64,000 bases of DNA from Sphingomonas sp. Root241 (lineage in GTDB: Bacteria > Pseudomonadota > Alphaproteobacteria > Sphingomonadales > Sphingomonadaceae): assembly GCF_001428865.1 (NCBI RefSeq), contig NZ_LMIV01000002.1, positions 62,001-126,000 of the forward strand. Direction: 5' to 3'. This document shows positions 37,914-47,940 of this stretch, in pieces. Within the stretch, counting starts at the first letter, position 1; each line of letters starts with the position of its first letter. The notes beneath the pieces are model-generated. The model made no database searches and was not told the origin of the DNA. It was given only the letters and a program-made list of their open reading frames with translations. The translations under genes and the position numbers were made by a program.

Positions 37914-40619
37914 TCAGGCGTTCGCGGGCGCCTCATGCCGCAATCGGCTCTCGAGGGAAAGCCGAACGCGCGCCACGGCCTCGTCGAGCGACACCCGCGC
38001 CACCGGCGTGCCCGGCGGAAACGCGTCGAGCAGCCGCGACGGGCTCGCCGCGGAGAGCAAGACGAAGGCGCCGCGATCGTCGGCCCGGCGAATCAGCCGG
38101 CCGAACGCCTGCGCCAGCCGTGCGCGGACGATGCGATCGTCATAGGCGGTGCCGCCGCCGGCAAGCCGCCGCGCCGCATGGAGCACGCTCGGCTTGGGCC
38201 AGGGTACGCCTTCCATCACCACCAGCCGCAGCGAATGGCCGGGGACGTCGACCCCGTCCCTGAGCGCATCGGTGCCGAGCAGCGATGTCCGCGGATCGTC
38301 GCGAAAGATGTCGACCAGGGTGCCGGTGTCGATCGGATCGACATGCTGGGCGAGCAATGGCAGGCCCTCGCGCGCCAGCCTATCGGCGATGCGGGCATGG
38401 ACCGCGCGGAGGCGGCGGATCGCGGTGAACAGCCCGAGCGTGCCGCCCTCCGCCGCGACGACCAGCCGGGCATAGGCATTGGCGAGCGCGGGCAAGTCGC
38501 CGCGCTTGACGTCGGTGACGATGAGCACTTCGGCCTGGCCCGGATAATCGAACGGGCTGACCGCCTCGAATCGCTGGGCGGGGCGCAACAGATGCGACGC
38601 GCCGGTACGCGCCTCGGCAACGTCCCAGTCGCCGCCTGCTCGGAGCGTCGCCGAAGTGATCACTGCGCCGTGCGCAGGCTCGAGCACGGTCTTCGCGAAA
38701 GGCTTGGACGGATCGAGCCAGTGGCGGTGGAGCCCGACATCATATTCGCGCCCCTCGACTCGATCGACCGCGAGCCAGTCGACATATTCGGGATCGGCAG
38801 GCCCGCCGATCCGGGCGATCAGCGCCAGCCATGCGCCGACGGTCTCGGTGCGCCAGCCCAATGAGGCGATCGCGCCCTCGATTCGCGCGCGCGCCGGGCC
38901 GTCCATCCAGTCGGGCGCATCGGCGAGCACGGCTTCGAGCCGGCGCCCGAGCTTGACCAAGGGGCGGACGAGCGCGTCGAGCGCCGCCCCTGCGGGCCCC
39001 GCCGCCTCGACCAATGCGCCGTCGGGCTCGGCCAGCTCGGTCTCGAGGCCATAGCCCGCATCGCCCGAACCATTGACGTCACGCGCATAGACCAGCCCGC
39101 GTACTGCCGCGAGCAGCGCCTCCACGGGCCCGAACGGCTCGCCTTCGTTCAGCCGCTGAAGCCAGCCGTCGCTCGGCAGCGCGCGGGCGGCATCGACTGC
39201 CTCGGCGATCGCGAGACCGCCTTCCTCGTCATAGCTGGCGACATCGGAAAGCCGCGCAGCCAGTCCGCGCCGGCGGCCGCGCGATCCCGATTCGGGGCCG
39301 GTGATCCAGCGGCGGATCTCGATCGCTTCCTGTCCGGTGAGCGCCGCCGAGAACATCGCGTCGGCGGCGTCGAACAGATGATGCCCTTCGTCGAACACAT
39401 AGCGCGTGGGCCGCGTCGCCGACTCCCGCCCCCGCGCCGCGTTGACCATCACCAATGCGTGGTTAGCGATGACGATGTCGGCCTCGGCGGAGGCACGCGC
39501 CGCGCGCTCGATGAAGCATTTCCGGTAATGCGGGCAGCCGGCATAGATGCATTCGCCCCGCCGGTCGGTCAGCGCAGTCGAGCCGTTGCGGCGGAACAGA
39601 GTGGGCAGCCAGCCGGGCAAATCGCCGCCGATCATATCGCCATCGGCGCTGTACGCCGCCCAGCGCGCCACCAACTGCGCGAGGATAGCCGCGCGGCCGG
39701 CGAACCCGCCCTGCAGCGCATCTTCGAGATTGAGCAGGCAGAGATAGTTCTCGCGGCCCTTGCGCGTGACGATCTTGCGCTTGCGCGTCTCCGGGTCGGC
39801 GAACAGCCGATCGCCTTCCTGCGCGAGCTGGCGCTGCAGCGCCTTGGTGAAGGTCGATACCCAGACCGGCCCTTCGGCGCGCTCGGCCCAGAGCGAAGCG
39901 GGGGCGAGATAGCCGAGCGTCTTGCCGATCCCCGTGCCCGCCTCGGCGAGGATGAGATTCGGTGAATCGCGCATTTCGCGCGGGGCGAAGGCACCGGCGG
40001 CGGCGGCGGCATAATCGCGCTGCCCCTGGCGCCGCTCGGCACCGCTGCCGGTGAGCCGCGCCAGCCGTTCGGCGATATCCGTATCGGCGAGCGTGATGGT
40101 GCGCGGCGCGGGGCGCGGCGGGCGCTCCTCCCATTCGGGAAGTTTCGAGAACAGCCAGCGTTCGGCCTGGCCAGGCTTGGCGATTGCCGGACTCAGTGCC
40201 GGCGCCCAGGGCCAGCGCAGCCGGAACAGCGACTGGAGCGAATTCCACGCCCCTTCGCGCTCGGGCCATTGTCCGGTGGGCACCGCCAGCAACGCCGCGG
40301 CGGCATCGCGCAGGAAACCGGCGACGTCGGTATCGCTCGCCGGCGCATCGATCCCGGCGGCGCGGGCGAGGCCCTTGGGTGTGGGCACCATGAACCGTGC
40401 GGGGCGGAGGAAGGCGAAAAGTTCGAGCAGATCGAGCCCGTTGATTTCCGGATGGCCGAGTCTTTGACCGATCAGTGGGGCGTTGAGCAGGATCGTAGGC
40501 GTATCGGCGGCGATCCGGATCGCCTCGCCCCGGCTGACGGCACGCGTTTCCTCCGCGGTTGCGATCCAGATGCCGCCATGGCTGGCGTGGAGCGCGGGAT
40601 AGGGCAGAGGCGGCGTCAT
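37914..40619 (-). CDS. DinG/XPD-type ATP-dependent DNA helicase with Fe-S cysteines
   Basis: A 901-residue superfamily 2 helicase. An N-terminal region of about 200 residues has no clear motif. Walker A is AEAGTGIGKT (225-234); cysteines at 294, 357, 362 and 368 (YLCLL, ECIYAGCPHYRKC) form the 4Fe-4S domain of XPD/DinG; DEGH (410-413) is the Walker B box, and the C-terminal half has GVDVPGHSLRLVVMEGVPWPKPS and QAFGRLIRRADDRGAF. It should unwind 5'-3', for example R-loops or forked DNA during repair. ATG 40619 is chosen over one 22 codons upstream. Confidence 0.9.
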   Translation of the reverse strand: MTPPLPYPALHASHGGIWIATAEETRAVSRGEAIRIAADTPTILLNAPLIGQRLGHPEINGLDLLELFAFLRPARFMVPTPKGLARAAGIDAPASDTDVAGFLRDAAAALLAVPTGQWPEREGAWNSLQSLFRLRWPWAPALSPAIAKPGQAERWLFSKLPEWEERPPRPAPRTITLADTDIAERLARLTGSGAERRQGQRDYAAAAAGAFAPREMRDSPNLILAEAGTGIGKTLGYLAPASLWAERAEGPVWVSTFTKALQRQLAQEGDRLFADPETRKRKIVTRKGRENYLCLLNLEDALQGGFAGRAAILAQLVARWAAYSADGDMIGGDLPGWLPTLFRRNGSTALTDRRGECIYAGCPHYRKCFIERAARASAEADIVIANHALVMVNAARGRESATRPTRYVFDEGHHLFDAADAMFSAALTGQEAIEIRRWITGPESGSRGRRRGLAARLSDVASYDEEGGLAIAEAVDAARALPSDGWLQRLNEGEPFGPVEALLAAVRGLVYARDVNGSGDAGYGLETELAEPDGALVEAAGPAGAALDALVRPLVKLGRRLEAVLADAPDWMDGPARARIEGAIASLGWRTETVGAWLALIARIGGPADPEYVDWLAVDRVEGREYDVGLHRHWLDPSKPFAKTVLEPAHGAVITSATLRAGGDWDVAEARTGASHLLRPAQRFEAVSPFDYPGQAEVLIVTDVKRGDLPALANAYARLVVAAEGGTLGLFTAIRRLRAVHARIADRLAREGLPLLAQHVDPIDTGTLVDIFRDDPRTSLLGTDALRDGVDVPGHSLRLVVMEGVPWPKPSVLHAARRLAGGGTAYDDRIVRARLAQAFGRLIRRADDRGAFVLLSAASPSRLLDAFPPGTPVARVSLDEAVARVRLSLESRLRHEAPANA

Positions 40620-40680
40620 CGGCGTGTCAATCTGTACGCTTTTCGTTCCGCGTCGCCAGCCGAAATCGCGTGTCAAGCGC

Positions 40681-40721
40681 GGCAAAGTTGCGGTACTCGC
40701 ATGTCATTCGTCAACTTTGCC
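40681..40721. repeat. Inverted repeat at the 3' end of the helix-turn-helix gene
   Basis: GGCAAAGTTG (40681-40690) and CAACTTTGCC (40712-40721) are perfect 10-bp arms with a 21-base loop. The right arm lies within the last codons of the 40704-41150 gene and the left arm in the 84-base gap before the helicase gene, so it may form a terminator on the minus strand. Confidence 0.5.
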
Positions 40722-41150
40722 CCTTGGCAGGCCGCGTCTCGGCGGCGTCGAGAACGCCGCACGTATCGCGGCCATCGCCATGCGGCTTTCGAAGCTGTGG
40801 ATCGTCCCGACATATCTGCCGCGATAGAAACGCGGCCGGGTCGAGCCATACCGCACCTGATCGATCATGAAAGCGAGCGCGCGTTCGCGTGCTTCGTCTT
40901 CGACGATGTGCCACGCCAGCGCGAAGCTCTCGGCATGCGGGCGGCGGCGCAGACTATAGGCGGAGGCACCGCTCATCCCGACCGAGCGCGCCGCCTGCGC
41001 GACCACGCCGGTTCTGGCAAGCGCGGCGATGAACCCGCGCTGGCGCTCGGGCGTCCAGCCGTCGTGGCGATGCCGGGTGAGCGGGACGGGGGTGAAATCG
41101 GGGAGCTCGTCCTCGATGTCGGGCGGATCGGGAGGCGACGACTCGTGCAT
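40704..41150 (-). CDS. Helix-turn-helix protein of unknown function
   Basis: A 148-residue soluble protein with a probable helix-turn-helix at about 38-64: GWTPERQRGFIAALARTGVVAQAARSVGMSGASAYSLRRRP. This arrangement resembles phage terminase small subunits and small sphingomonad proteins of unknown role. The rest (SFALAWHIVEDEARERALAFMIDQV, PRFYRGRYVGTIHSFESRMAMAAIRAAF) is helical and basic. No phage genes are nearby. The ATG at 41150 is used, with GGAGG-like sequence absent upstream. DNA binding is inferred only from the motif. Confidence 0.7.
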   Translation of the reverse strand: MHESSPPDPPDIEDELPDFTPVPLTRHRHDGWTPERQRGFIAALARTGVVAQAARSVGMSGASAYSLRRRPHAESFALAWHIVEDEARERALAFMIDQVRYGSTRPRFYRGRYVGTIHSFESRMAMAAIRAAFSTPPRRGLPRGKVDE

Positions 41151-41216
41151 CCACGAGTCTATCCCAGACGAAATCCTACATTGGAAGGGGGAGGGCGAGG
41201 TCTGCTGACGCCCCAA

Positions 41217-41267
41217 TAGCTGCCCCTCAGATCCTCCCCGTTCCGGGGAGGATCTGAGGGGCAGCTA
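41217..41267. repeat. Long perfect palindrome (family D, copy 1)
   Basis: Two perfect 24-base arms, TAGCTGCCCCTCAGATCCTC + CCCG and its reverse complement, separated by TTC. It lies in the gap between two divergent genes, so it is not a conventional terminator. The GATCCTCCCCG core recurs at 52278. Confidence 0.85.
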
Positions 41268-41369
41268 ACCGCCACTTCCCTCCGTTCGCAATCCTGGGTC
41301 TGCGCTCCATGGAACTCTTGGAGCATCGTGTCGCTTGCGAAGGGCGGGCGACAAGGACAACATCGGGCG

Positions 41370-41522
41370 ATGGGATGGGTGGCAGAATTTCTGATCCAGG
41401 GCTTCTGGGAAAGCCTTGTAGAAGCTGCATACCGCAAATGGGGTTGGGTCGGTGGTATGGTGGCGTTTGCTGCCCCCTTTCTGCTGATCGGGCTGATCAT
41501 CGCCGTGGCGCTCTGGTCCTAG
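41370..41522 (+). CDS. Small membrane protein of unknown function
   Basis: A 50-residue reading frame, MGWVAEFLIQGFWESLVEAA... ending AAPFLLIGLIIAVALWS, with one clear membrane helix in the last 24 residues and an amphipathic first half rich in Trp and Phe. Small one-helix proteins of this kind are common, but I do not recognise this one. AAGGA lies 14 bases upstream, rather far. An upstream in-frame ATG at 41328 would add 14 residues. It may be co-transcribed with the serine hydrolase 93 bases downstream. Confidence 0.5.
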   Translation: MGWVAEFLIQGFWESLVEAAYRKWGWVGGMVAFAAPFLLIGLIIAVALWS

Positions 41523-41615
41523 CCGCCGCTTCCGCCTGCGCGACGCCGAACGGCATATTGTAACCGGTTTCATGGTGCGGCATGTTCCGGCTCCGAATCG
41601 AAGGGGGAGACCTGC

Positions 41616-43232
41616 ATGCGCTTGCTGCTCGGGATTCTGGCGCTCGGGACTGCTTTCCTCACACTGCCCGTTCAGGCGCAGCCCGGTGATGCCGAGTTCA
41701 GCGCGCGCCTGCATCGCATCGCAGTTCAGCTCGGGCTGCCGGGCTTCAGCGCCGCCGTCGTGCGCGACGGCAAGATCGTCTATCGCCATCAGGAAGGCGT
41801 GGCGGACCGGAGTTCGGGCGCGCCGATCGGCGCCGACTCGCTGTTCGGCATAGCATCGGTCACCAAGTCGATGACCGGGATCATCCTCAGCCAGCTCGAG
41901 GCGGAGGGGAAAATCCGGCTGGACGATCCATTGCTCGCTTATCCGCTCAACACCGGCTGGCATCCGCCGGAAGGGATCGGCGATCCCAACATCACGCTCG
42001 GCGACGTGCTCAGCATGAGCGCGGGAGACCGGCCGGGCCGGACCTATGTTTACAACGGCGCGCGCTTCAATCTCCTGTCCGGCGTTTTCGACAAGATCAG
42101 CACCTCGCCGTCGCCACAGAGCTATGTGGCGCAGAACCGCCAGCGAATCCTGACTCCGCTCGGCATGGCCGAGACCATGACGGGCTATCAGAAGGACAAC
42201 CCGCTCGCGATCCGCGCGGTCAAGCGCTACCAGGCCGAAATCTCTCCTACCGGCTGGAACTATGTCGAGCGGCCTTATGACTGGGATGCGGCCTATCCGG
42301 CCTCGGGCCTGATCTCGACGATCGACGATCTGGCCAAATATGCGGCGGCGCTCGACCGCAACGCACTGATCGGACAGGCCGCTTATGACCGCCTGACGGC
42401 GCCCCGGAACGGACATCCCTATGGCTATGGCTGGTTCACGCAACGGAGCGCGGGAGTGCGGCTGCATTGGGTGTTCGGCTATGGCCAGGCCGAATCCGCA
42501 TTGTTCCTGCGGGTGCCGGACAGCAAGCTGACCTTCATCTTCCTCGCCAATGCGGACACGCCGTCCGCGCTGGCGCAGCTCGATTATGCCGATGTGCTGC
42601 GCCAGCCGTTCGGCCTGGCATTCATCGACAGCTGGGTGAAAGGCGGCAAGGCGATCGATTTCGACCGGCCGACAGCCGATGTCGCGCGCACGATCGGCAC
42701 GAAGCCGGCGCCGATGGCAGTGGAGCAATTGCTCGACGAGGCACTGCTCCAGGCATTCCGCGCACGCATGACCGGCCAAGGCGGCGATCGCGCGGTCGCG
42801 CTGAGCGAGTTGCTGTTGCAGGTGGCGCCCGAACGCTTCGCACAGCCCGATGTCTATATGCTGCGCCTGTTGTCGGACGTCACGTCGCCTCGGCTGGAAC
42901 CGGCGGCGCGCCGGCTGCTCACGCGCTTCGATCTCGACGCCGATCGCCGCCCGGTGATCCCGTTCTGGAGTGGCAACGTGCTGGAGAAGCTGGGCGATTC
43001 CGCAGGCGCAATGAAGCTCTACGCGCTGCTGTGCGATCGGGAGGGGTTCGATGATGAGCCGCTGAAGGCGCAAGCGTGCGAACGGCTCGGCGCGCAGGAG
43101 CTGGCGGCGGGGCAGGTCGAGGCCGGGCGGCGGCATTTGTGGCATTCGGCGCGCATCTCGCGCCTCGCCAATGACGGCGGCGAGTTCGACCGCAAGCTCG
43201 CACTCCTCGCCGGAACCGGTCCGAAGCGTTGA
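41616..43232 (+). CDS. Exported serine hydrolase of the beta-lactamase (class C/PBP4-like) family
   Basis: A 538-residue exported protein. Residues 1-21 are a signal peptide ending VQAQ. The beta-lactamase-fold domain has GIASVTKSMTG with the nucleophile S81 and K84 (SxxK). At the place of the YxN motif the sequence is TYVYNGARFNLLSG, so the expected Asn is Gly at 148 (Y146-N147-G148). A C-terminal third (about 370-538) is helical, TPR-like, ending AGQVEAGRRHLWHSARIS. The substrate is unknown; esterase or peptidase activity is more likely than antibiotic resistance. Confidence 0.85.
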   Translation: MRLLLGILALGTAFLTLPVQAQPGDAEFSARLHRIAVQLGLPGFSAAVVRDGKIVYRHQEGVADRSSGAPIGADSLFGIASVTKSMTGIILSQLEAEGKIRLDDPLLAYPLNTGWHPPEGIGDPNITLGDVLSMSAGDRPGRTYVYNGARFNLLSGVFDKISTSPSPQSYVAQNRQRILTPLGMAETMTGYQKDNPLAIRAVKRYQAEISPTGWNYVERPYDWDAAYPASGLISTIDDLAKYAAALDRNALIGQAAYDRLTAPRNGHPYGYGWFTQRSAGVRLHWVFGYGQAESALFLRVPDSKLTFIFLANADTPSALAQLDYADVLRQPFGLAFIDSWVKGGKAIDFDRPTADVARTIGTKPAPMAVEQLLDEALLQAFRARMTGQGGDRAVALSELLLQVAPERFAQPDVYMLRLLSDVTSPRLEPAARRLLTRFDLDADRRPVIPFWSGNVLEKLGDSAGAMKLYALLCDREGFDDEPLKAQACERLGAQELAAGQVEAGRRHLWHSARISRLANDGGEFDRKLALLAGTGPKR

Positions 43233-43291
43233 ACTGACGGCGGCGCGCGACGCTGGCTCCCTGCGCCGGTCTTCGCTAGACGCACCCGATC

Positions 43292-44872
43292 ATGACCGAC
43301 ATCGCACCCGAACTGCGCGCCGCAGCGCTCGCCTCCAAGGCCTGGCCCTATGAAGAGGCGCGCAAGCTGCTCAAGCGCTATCCGGACGGCGCGCCGGCAA
43401 AGGGCCATGTGCTGTTCGAGACCGGCTATGGCCCGTCGGGGCTGCCGCATATCGGCACGTTCAACGAAGTGCTGCGCACGACGATGGTGCGCCGCGCGTT
43501 CGAGACCTTGTCGGACATTCCGACGCGCCTGATCGCATTCAGCGACGATATGGACGGGCTACGGAAAGTGCCGGACAACGTGCCCAACAAGGAGATGCTG
43601 GCCGAGCATCTCGGCAAGCCGCTGACGCGGATCCCCGATCCGTTCGGCACGCATGAGAGCTTCGCCGCGCACAACAACGCGCTGCTCCGCGAATTCCTCG
43701 ATCGCTTCGGCTTCGACTATGAGTTCGTCTCGTCGACCGAACATTACGAGGGCGGCAAGTTCGACGAGGCACTGAAGGGTGTGCTGCGCCATTATCAGGG
43801 CATCATGGACGTGATGCTGCCGACGCTGCGCAAGGAGCGCCAGGCGACCTATTCGCCGGTGCTGCCGGTGAGCCCGAAATCGGGCGTGGTGCTGCAGGTG
43901 CCGATCGAAGTGCTCGATCCCGACGCGGGGATGATCGCGTTCGAGGATGAAGGCGAGCGGATCGAGCAGTCGATCCTCGGCGGGCAGGCCAAGCTGCAGT
44001 GGAAGGTCGACTGGGCGATGCGCTGGGTGGCGCTCGGCGTCGATTACGAGATGTCGGGCAAGGATTTGATCGATTCGGTGATCCAGTCGTCGAAGATCAC
44101 GCGGGTGCTGGGCGGCAGGCCGCCCGAGGGCTTCAACTACGAGATGTTCCTCGACGAGAAGGGCGAGAAGATCTCCAAGTCGAAGGGCAACGGGCTTAGC
44201 CTCGAGCAATGGCTGACCTATGGGCCCGACGAGAGCCTGGCCTTCTACATCTATCGCGAGCCGAAAAAGGCCAAGGCGCTGCATCTCGGGCTGATCCCGC
44301 GCGCGGTGGACGATTACTGGCAGTTCCGCGGCAATTATGCCGCCCAGCCGATCGAGCAGAAGCTCGGCAATCCGGTGCACCATATCCATAACGGCCCGCC
44401 GCCGGCGGAGACCTTGCCGGTGACGTTCGGATTGCTGCTCAACCTTGTCGGCGTGATGGGCGAGGCGAGCAAGGAGCAGGTCTGGGCCTATCTCGCAAAC
44501 TATGTCCCCGATGCGACGCCGGAGAGCTATCCGGCGCTCGATGGCCTGATCGGCTATGCGCTGGCTTATGCCCGCGATTTCGTGACGCCGACGCTCAAGA
44601 AGCGCACGCCCGAAGGCGTGGAAGTCGAGGCGCTCCGGCGGCTCGATACCGACCTGGCCGCGCTCCCGGCCGATGCATCGGCCGAGGACATCCAGAACCT
44701 AGTCTACGAGATCGGCAAGACCGGCGGGTTCGAGAATTTGCGCGACTGGTTCAAGGCGCTGTACGAGACCCTGCTTGGCTCCGAGCAGGGACCGCGCATG
44801 GGCAGCTTCATCGCGCTCTACGGGATCGAGAACAGCCGGAAACTGATCGCAGAGGCACTGGCCAGGGCATGA
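43292..44872 (+). CDS. lysS: Class I lysyl-tRNA synthetase
   Basis: A 526-residue class I LysRS (LysK type), the form used by archaea and alphaproteobacteria instead of class II LysRS. The catalytic signatures are [11 protein letters not shown] (HIGH, 52-56) and [12 protein letters not shown] (KMSKS, 293-298), with [16 protein letters not shown] and [19 protein letters not shown] between them, the latter typical of class I LysRS. The C-terminal helical domain binds the anticodon. It overlaps nhaA by 4 bases. Confidence 0.95.
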   Translation: MTDIAPELRAAALASKAWPYEEARKLLKRYPDGAPAKGHVLFETGYGPSGLPHIGTFNEVLRTTMVRRAFETLSDIPTRLIAFSDDMDGLRKVPDNVPNKEMLAEHLGKPLTRIPDPFGTHESFAAHNNALLREFLDRFGFDYEFVSSTEHYEGGKFDEALKGVLRHYQGIMDVMLPTLRKERQATYSPVLPVSPKSGVVLQVPIEVLDPDAGMIAFEDEGERIEQSILGGQAKLQWKVDWAMRWVALGVDYEMSGKDLIDSVIQSSKITRVLGGRPPEGFNYEMFLDEKGEKISKSKGNGLSLEQWLTYGPDESLAFYIYREPKKAKALHLGLIPRAVDDYWQFRGNYAAQPIEQKLGNPVHHIHNGPPPAETLPVTFGLLLNLVGVMGEASKEQVWAYLANYVPDATPESYPALDGLIGYALAYARDFVTPTLKKRTPEGVEVEALRRLDTDLAALPADASAEDIQNLVYEIGKTGGFENLRDWFKALYETLLGSEQGPRMGSFIALYGIENSRKLIAEALARA

Positions 44873-46083
44873 TCCGACGCGTCCGCTCGGCTACCCGCGA
44901 CTTCCTCCATAGCGAGGCGGCAGGCGGGATCGTGCTGATGGCGGCGGCGGCGTGCGCGATGCTCGTCGCCAATCTGCCCGGGCTGTCCGCGGACTATTTC
45001 CACCTGCTCCATCTCGAGACCGGCCCGGTGATCAGCCCGAAATACGGGCCGATGAGCGTGCATCTGTGGATCAACGACGCGGCGATGGCCTTGTTCTTCC
45101 TGCTCGTCGGGCTGGAGATCAAGCGCGAGTTCGTCGTCGGGCGGCTGGCGAGCTGGGACCGGCGGCGACTGCCCGTGCTCGCCGCCGCGGCCGGGATGGC
45201 AGTGCCGGCATTGCTCTATCTGCTGGTGGCGGGGCATCAGCCCGCATTGGTCCGCGGCTGGGCGATCCCTGCGGCGACCGACATCGCCTTCGCAATCGGG
45301 ATCCTGGCAATCCTCGGCAAGCGCGCGCCGACGTCGCTCAAGCTGTTCCTGACCACCGTGGCGATCGTCGACGACCTCGGCGCGGTGGTGATCATCGCCT
45401 TGTTCTACACCGCCAAGCTCGACCTGGTGTCGCTGGCATTGGCGGCGGGGGTGCTGCTGGTGATGTTCGGGCTCAACCGCGCCGGTGTGCGGCGGCTGTC
45501 GCCCTATCTGCTGCTGGCGGCCTTGCTCTGGGTGTTCGTGTTCCGATCGGGAGTGCATGCGACGATCGCGGGCGTGCTCGCGGCACTGGCCATCCCGATT
45601 TCGCGCGATCCGGGCGAATCGCCGCTCCACCGGCTCGAACATGCGCTGCATCCGTGGTCGGCGTTCCTCGTGGTGCCTTTGTTCGGCTTCGCCAATGCTG
45701 GCGTGTCGCTCGCGGGCGTGACCCCGGCGGTGCTGCTCGATCCGCTGCCGCTCGGCATCGCGCTGGGGCTATTCGTCGGCAAGCAGCTCGGCATCTTCGG
45801 CGCGATCGTCGCCGCGCACCGCATCGGTTTCGCACCGAAGCCGGGCTGGTCGAGCTGGCCGCAAATCTATGGCGTGTCGCTGCTCGCCGGAATCGGCTTC
45901 ACGATGAGCCTGTTCATCGGCGGGCTGGCTTTCGCAGGCGACGCAGCACTCGCCGATGAGGTCAAGATCGGGGTGCTCGCGGGATCGGTGCTGTCGGCAG
46001 TCGCGGGCTATCTCGTCCTGCGCTTCGCACCGCCACGCCGCGCGCTGGCGATCAAGCTGATCGCACGGCGGCGGGGCCCCTGA
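44869..46083 (+). CDS. nhaA: Na+/H+ antiporter NhaA
   Basis: A 404-residue inner-membrane antiporter with about twelve membrane segments that exchanges two protons for one Na+ and controls pH and salt tolerance. Markers are [41 protein letters not shown] and [21 protein letters not shown], where D168-D169 correspond to the two transport aspartates. The last 32 bases overlap the 3' end of the convergent MFS gene. Overlap with lysS by ATGA suggests shared transcription. Confidence 0.95.
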   Translation: MIRRVRSATRDFLHSEAAGGIVLMAAAACAMLVANLPGLSADYFHLLHLETGPVISPKYGPMSVHLWINDAAMALFFLLVGLEIKREFVVGRLASWDRRRLPVLAAAAGMAVPALLYLLVAGHQPALVRGWAIPAATDIAFAIGILAILGKRAPTSLKLFLTTVAIVDDLGAVVIIALFYTAKLDLVSLALAAGVLLVMFGLNRAGVRRLSPYLLLAALLWVFVFRSGVHATIAGVLAALAIPISRDPGESPLHRLEHALHPWSAFLVVPLFGFANAGVSLAGVTPAVLLDPLPLGIALGLFVGKQLGIFGAIVAAHRIGFAPKPGWSSWPQIYGVSLLAGIGFTMSLFIGGLAFAGDAALADEVKIGVLAGSVLSAVAGYLVLRFAPPRRALAIKLIARRRGP

Positions 46084-47254
46084 GCGCGCGGCGTTCGGCC
46101 AGCACCGCGACGCACCAGACCAGGAAGCCGCCCAGCGCCAGCCCCGCGCCGACATAGCCGGTCGAAGTCCAGCCCCAGCCCGCGGCGATCGCCATTCCGC
46201 CGAGCCACGGCCCGAGCGCATTGGCGGTGTTGAATGCCGAATGGTTGAGCGCCGCCGCGAGCATCTGGGCATTGCCGGCGACGTCCATCAGCCGCGTCTG
46301 AAGGATCGCACCGAGCGCCCCGGCGAAACCGATCGCGAAGACCGCGAGGCAGATCGACCAGAGATGCGCGGCGGCAACCGGATAGAGTGCGAGCGCCGCG
46401 GCGCTGCCGAGCAGCAATACCGCCGCGGTGGGCATCAGCGCGCGATCGGCGAATTTGGGGACGATGATGTTGCCGATGGTCATCCCGGCGCCGAACACCG
46501 CGAGCACGACCGGGATCATGGCCGCGGAGACGTGCGTCACTTCGAGCAAAGTCGAGGCGACATAGGTATAGACGCAGAACAATCCGCCAAAGCCGATCGC
46601 GCTGATCCCGAGCGTGAGCCACACCTGGCCGTTCGCCAGCGCACCGAGTTCGCGCAAGGGGCTCGCGTCCTGCGCCGGCCGGTCCCGCGGGGCGAGCCAC
46701 CAGACCAAAGCCATGGTGAGCGATGCGAGCACCGCCACGACGGCGAAACCCCAGCGCCAGCCGATCGCCTGGCCCATCCAATTGGCCAAAGGCACGCCGA
46801 TCACCGTCGCGATCGTCAGCCCGAGCAGCACCCGCCCCACCGCCTGCGAACGCTGGTTGTCGGGCACCAGCGACGCGGCGACCAGGGCGGCGATACCGAA
46901 ATAGGCGCCGTGCGGCAGCCCGCTGAGGAAGCGGAACACCAGCATCCAGCCATAGGTCGGCGCCAGCGCACTCAGGGCGTTGAACAGGCCGAAGCTCGCC
47001 ATCAGCAGGATCAGCAGCGTCCGCCGCGCCATCTTCGCGCCCAGCACCGCGAGCAAAGGCGCGCCCACCACCACGCCGAGCGCATAGGCGCTGATCACGT
47101 GCCCCGCGGTGGGCTCGTCGATGCCCAACCCTTGCGCGAAATAAGGCACGAGGCTCATCGTCGCGAATTCGGTGGTCCCGATCGCGAACCCGCCCATCGC
47201 CAGCGCGAAATGGACGAGCGCGACGGGCGTGGTGCGGGCGGCGGGGGCGTGCAT
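46052..47254 (-). CDS. MFS transporter of the DHA1 (AraJ/YdhP-like) type
   Basis: A 400-residue twelve-helix exporter. Diagnostic segments are [23 protein letters not shown] in helix 1 and [14 protein letters not shown] in the loop 2-3 signature, with [16 protein letters not shown] in helix 4-5. The AraJ/YdhP group exports sugars, purines or drugs; the substrate is unknown. The ATG giving [10 protein letters not shown] is used. Its stop region overlaps nhaA by 32 bases on the opposite strand. Confidence 0.88.
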   Translation of the reverse strand: MHAPAARTTPVALVHFALAMGGFAIGTTEFATMSLVPYFAQGLGIDEPTAGHVISAYALGVVVGAPLLAVLGAKMARRTLLILLMASFGLFNALSALAPTYGWMLVFRFLSGLPHGAYFGIAALVAASLVPDNQRSQAVGRVLLGLTIATVIGVPLANWMGQAIGWRWGFAVVAVLASLTMALVWWLAPRDRPAQDASPLRELGALANGQVWLTLGISAIGFGGLFCVYTYVASTLLEVTHVSAAMIPVVLAVFGAGMTIGNIIVPKFADRALMPTAAVLLLGSAAALALYPVAAAHLWSICLAVFAIGFAGALGAILQTRLMDVAGNAQMLAAALNHSAFNTANALGPWLGGMAIAAGWGWTSTGYVGAGLALGGFLVWCVAVLAERRALRGPAAVRSA

Positions 47255-47333
47255 CCGCCCCCAAGTGGTCACGCTGCACTGCAGCGTCAACCGGGCGGCG
47301 CCGCACATACGAATGCAGCCGCAAGAACTGCGG

Positions 47334-47858
47334 TCAGCGCGCGATTGCGGCACATACAGCCCGGCCCGGCATGCCCCGCTCCGATTCGAGGAAGTCGGTC
47401 ATCCGGTCGGGGTTCGGCGCAACCCAGTTCTTCTGGAGCAACGCAGCGATCTGGCCGCGATGATAGGTGCCGTGCATGGCGACGTGCATCAGCATCTCGC
47501 CGCGCGTCATCCGCGCCGGCCCACCGTTTGAATATTCGAATTCGATGATCGCGTCGCGCCGTTCGGGGGTCAGATCCTCGGCATAGTCGACATACCATGC
47601 CGCGATGGCGCGCGCCTTGCGGTCGATGGCTTCGAACGAAGGCAGCTCGATCGACCGCGGCGCCAGATGGCCGTGAAACCCGGCTTCGAGATTGTGGCAG
47701 AAGATCTCGTCGACGACATGGATGTGATCGAGCAGCCGCAGCACGAGGATGCGGTCGGGCTCGACGATCCGCCCGAGATTCTCGGCGATCACGTCGTTCA
47801 GGCCATGGGTCGCCCAGCGCTTGTAGCGCATCGCGGCGCGATGGGGGCAATTCGACAT
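47334..47858 (-). CDS. DinB/YfiT family protein
   Basis: A 174-residue four-helix-bundle protein of the DinB superfamily. The metal-binding histidines are in LLDHIHVVDEIFCHNL (about 43-58) and HVAMHGTYHRGQIAALLQ (about 125-142), the latter being the best family signature. Members bind Zn or Ni and often work as thiol S-transferases (bacillithiol, mycothiol or glutathione); this one could be a glutathione-dependent member, which is an inference. GAGGAATCCG precedes the ATG. It is divergent from a TetR gene 82 bases away that may control it. Confidence 0.87.
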   Translation of the reverse strand: MSNCPHRAAMRYKRWATHGLNDVIAENLGRIVEPDRILVLRLLDHIHVVDEIFCHNLEAGFHGHLAPRSIELPSFEAIDRKARAIAAWYVDYAEDLTPERRDAIIEFEYSNGGPARMTRGEMLMHVAMHGTYHRGQIAALLQKNWVAPNPDRMTDFLESERGMPGRAVCAAIAR

Positions 47859-47925
47859 CGGATTCCTCGCTTGCGGTTGCGGGCCGCGAATTTGCGAGCT
47901 ATCGCTCACATTGTCTACTCGCATT

Positions 47926-47933
47926 GGGGGGAA
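47926..47933 (+). promoter_or_regulatory. Ribosome site that supports the GTG start of the TetR gene
   Basis: GGGGGGAA, with its G run ending 9 bases before GTG 47941. It favours this GTG over the TTG at 47911 and the internal GTG at 47953. Confidence 0.5.
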
Positions 47934-47940
47934 TGCCGCC

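Noticed and set aside
40704..41522. Prophage remnant
   Set aside because: One HTH gene and one tiny membrane protein are not enough; no integrase, capsid, portal or att-like direct repeats are seen.
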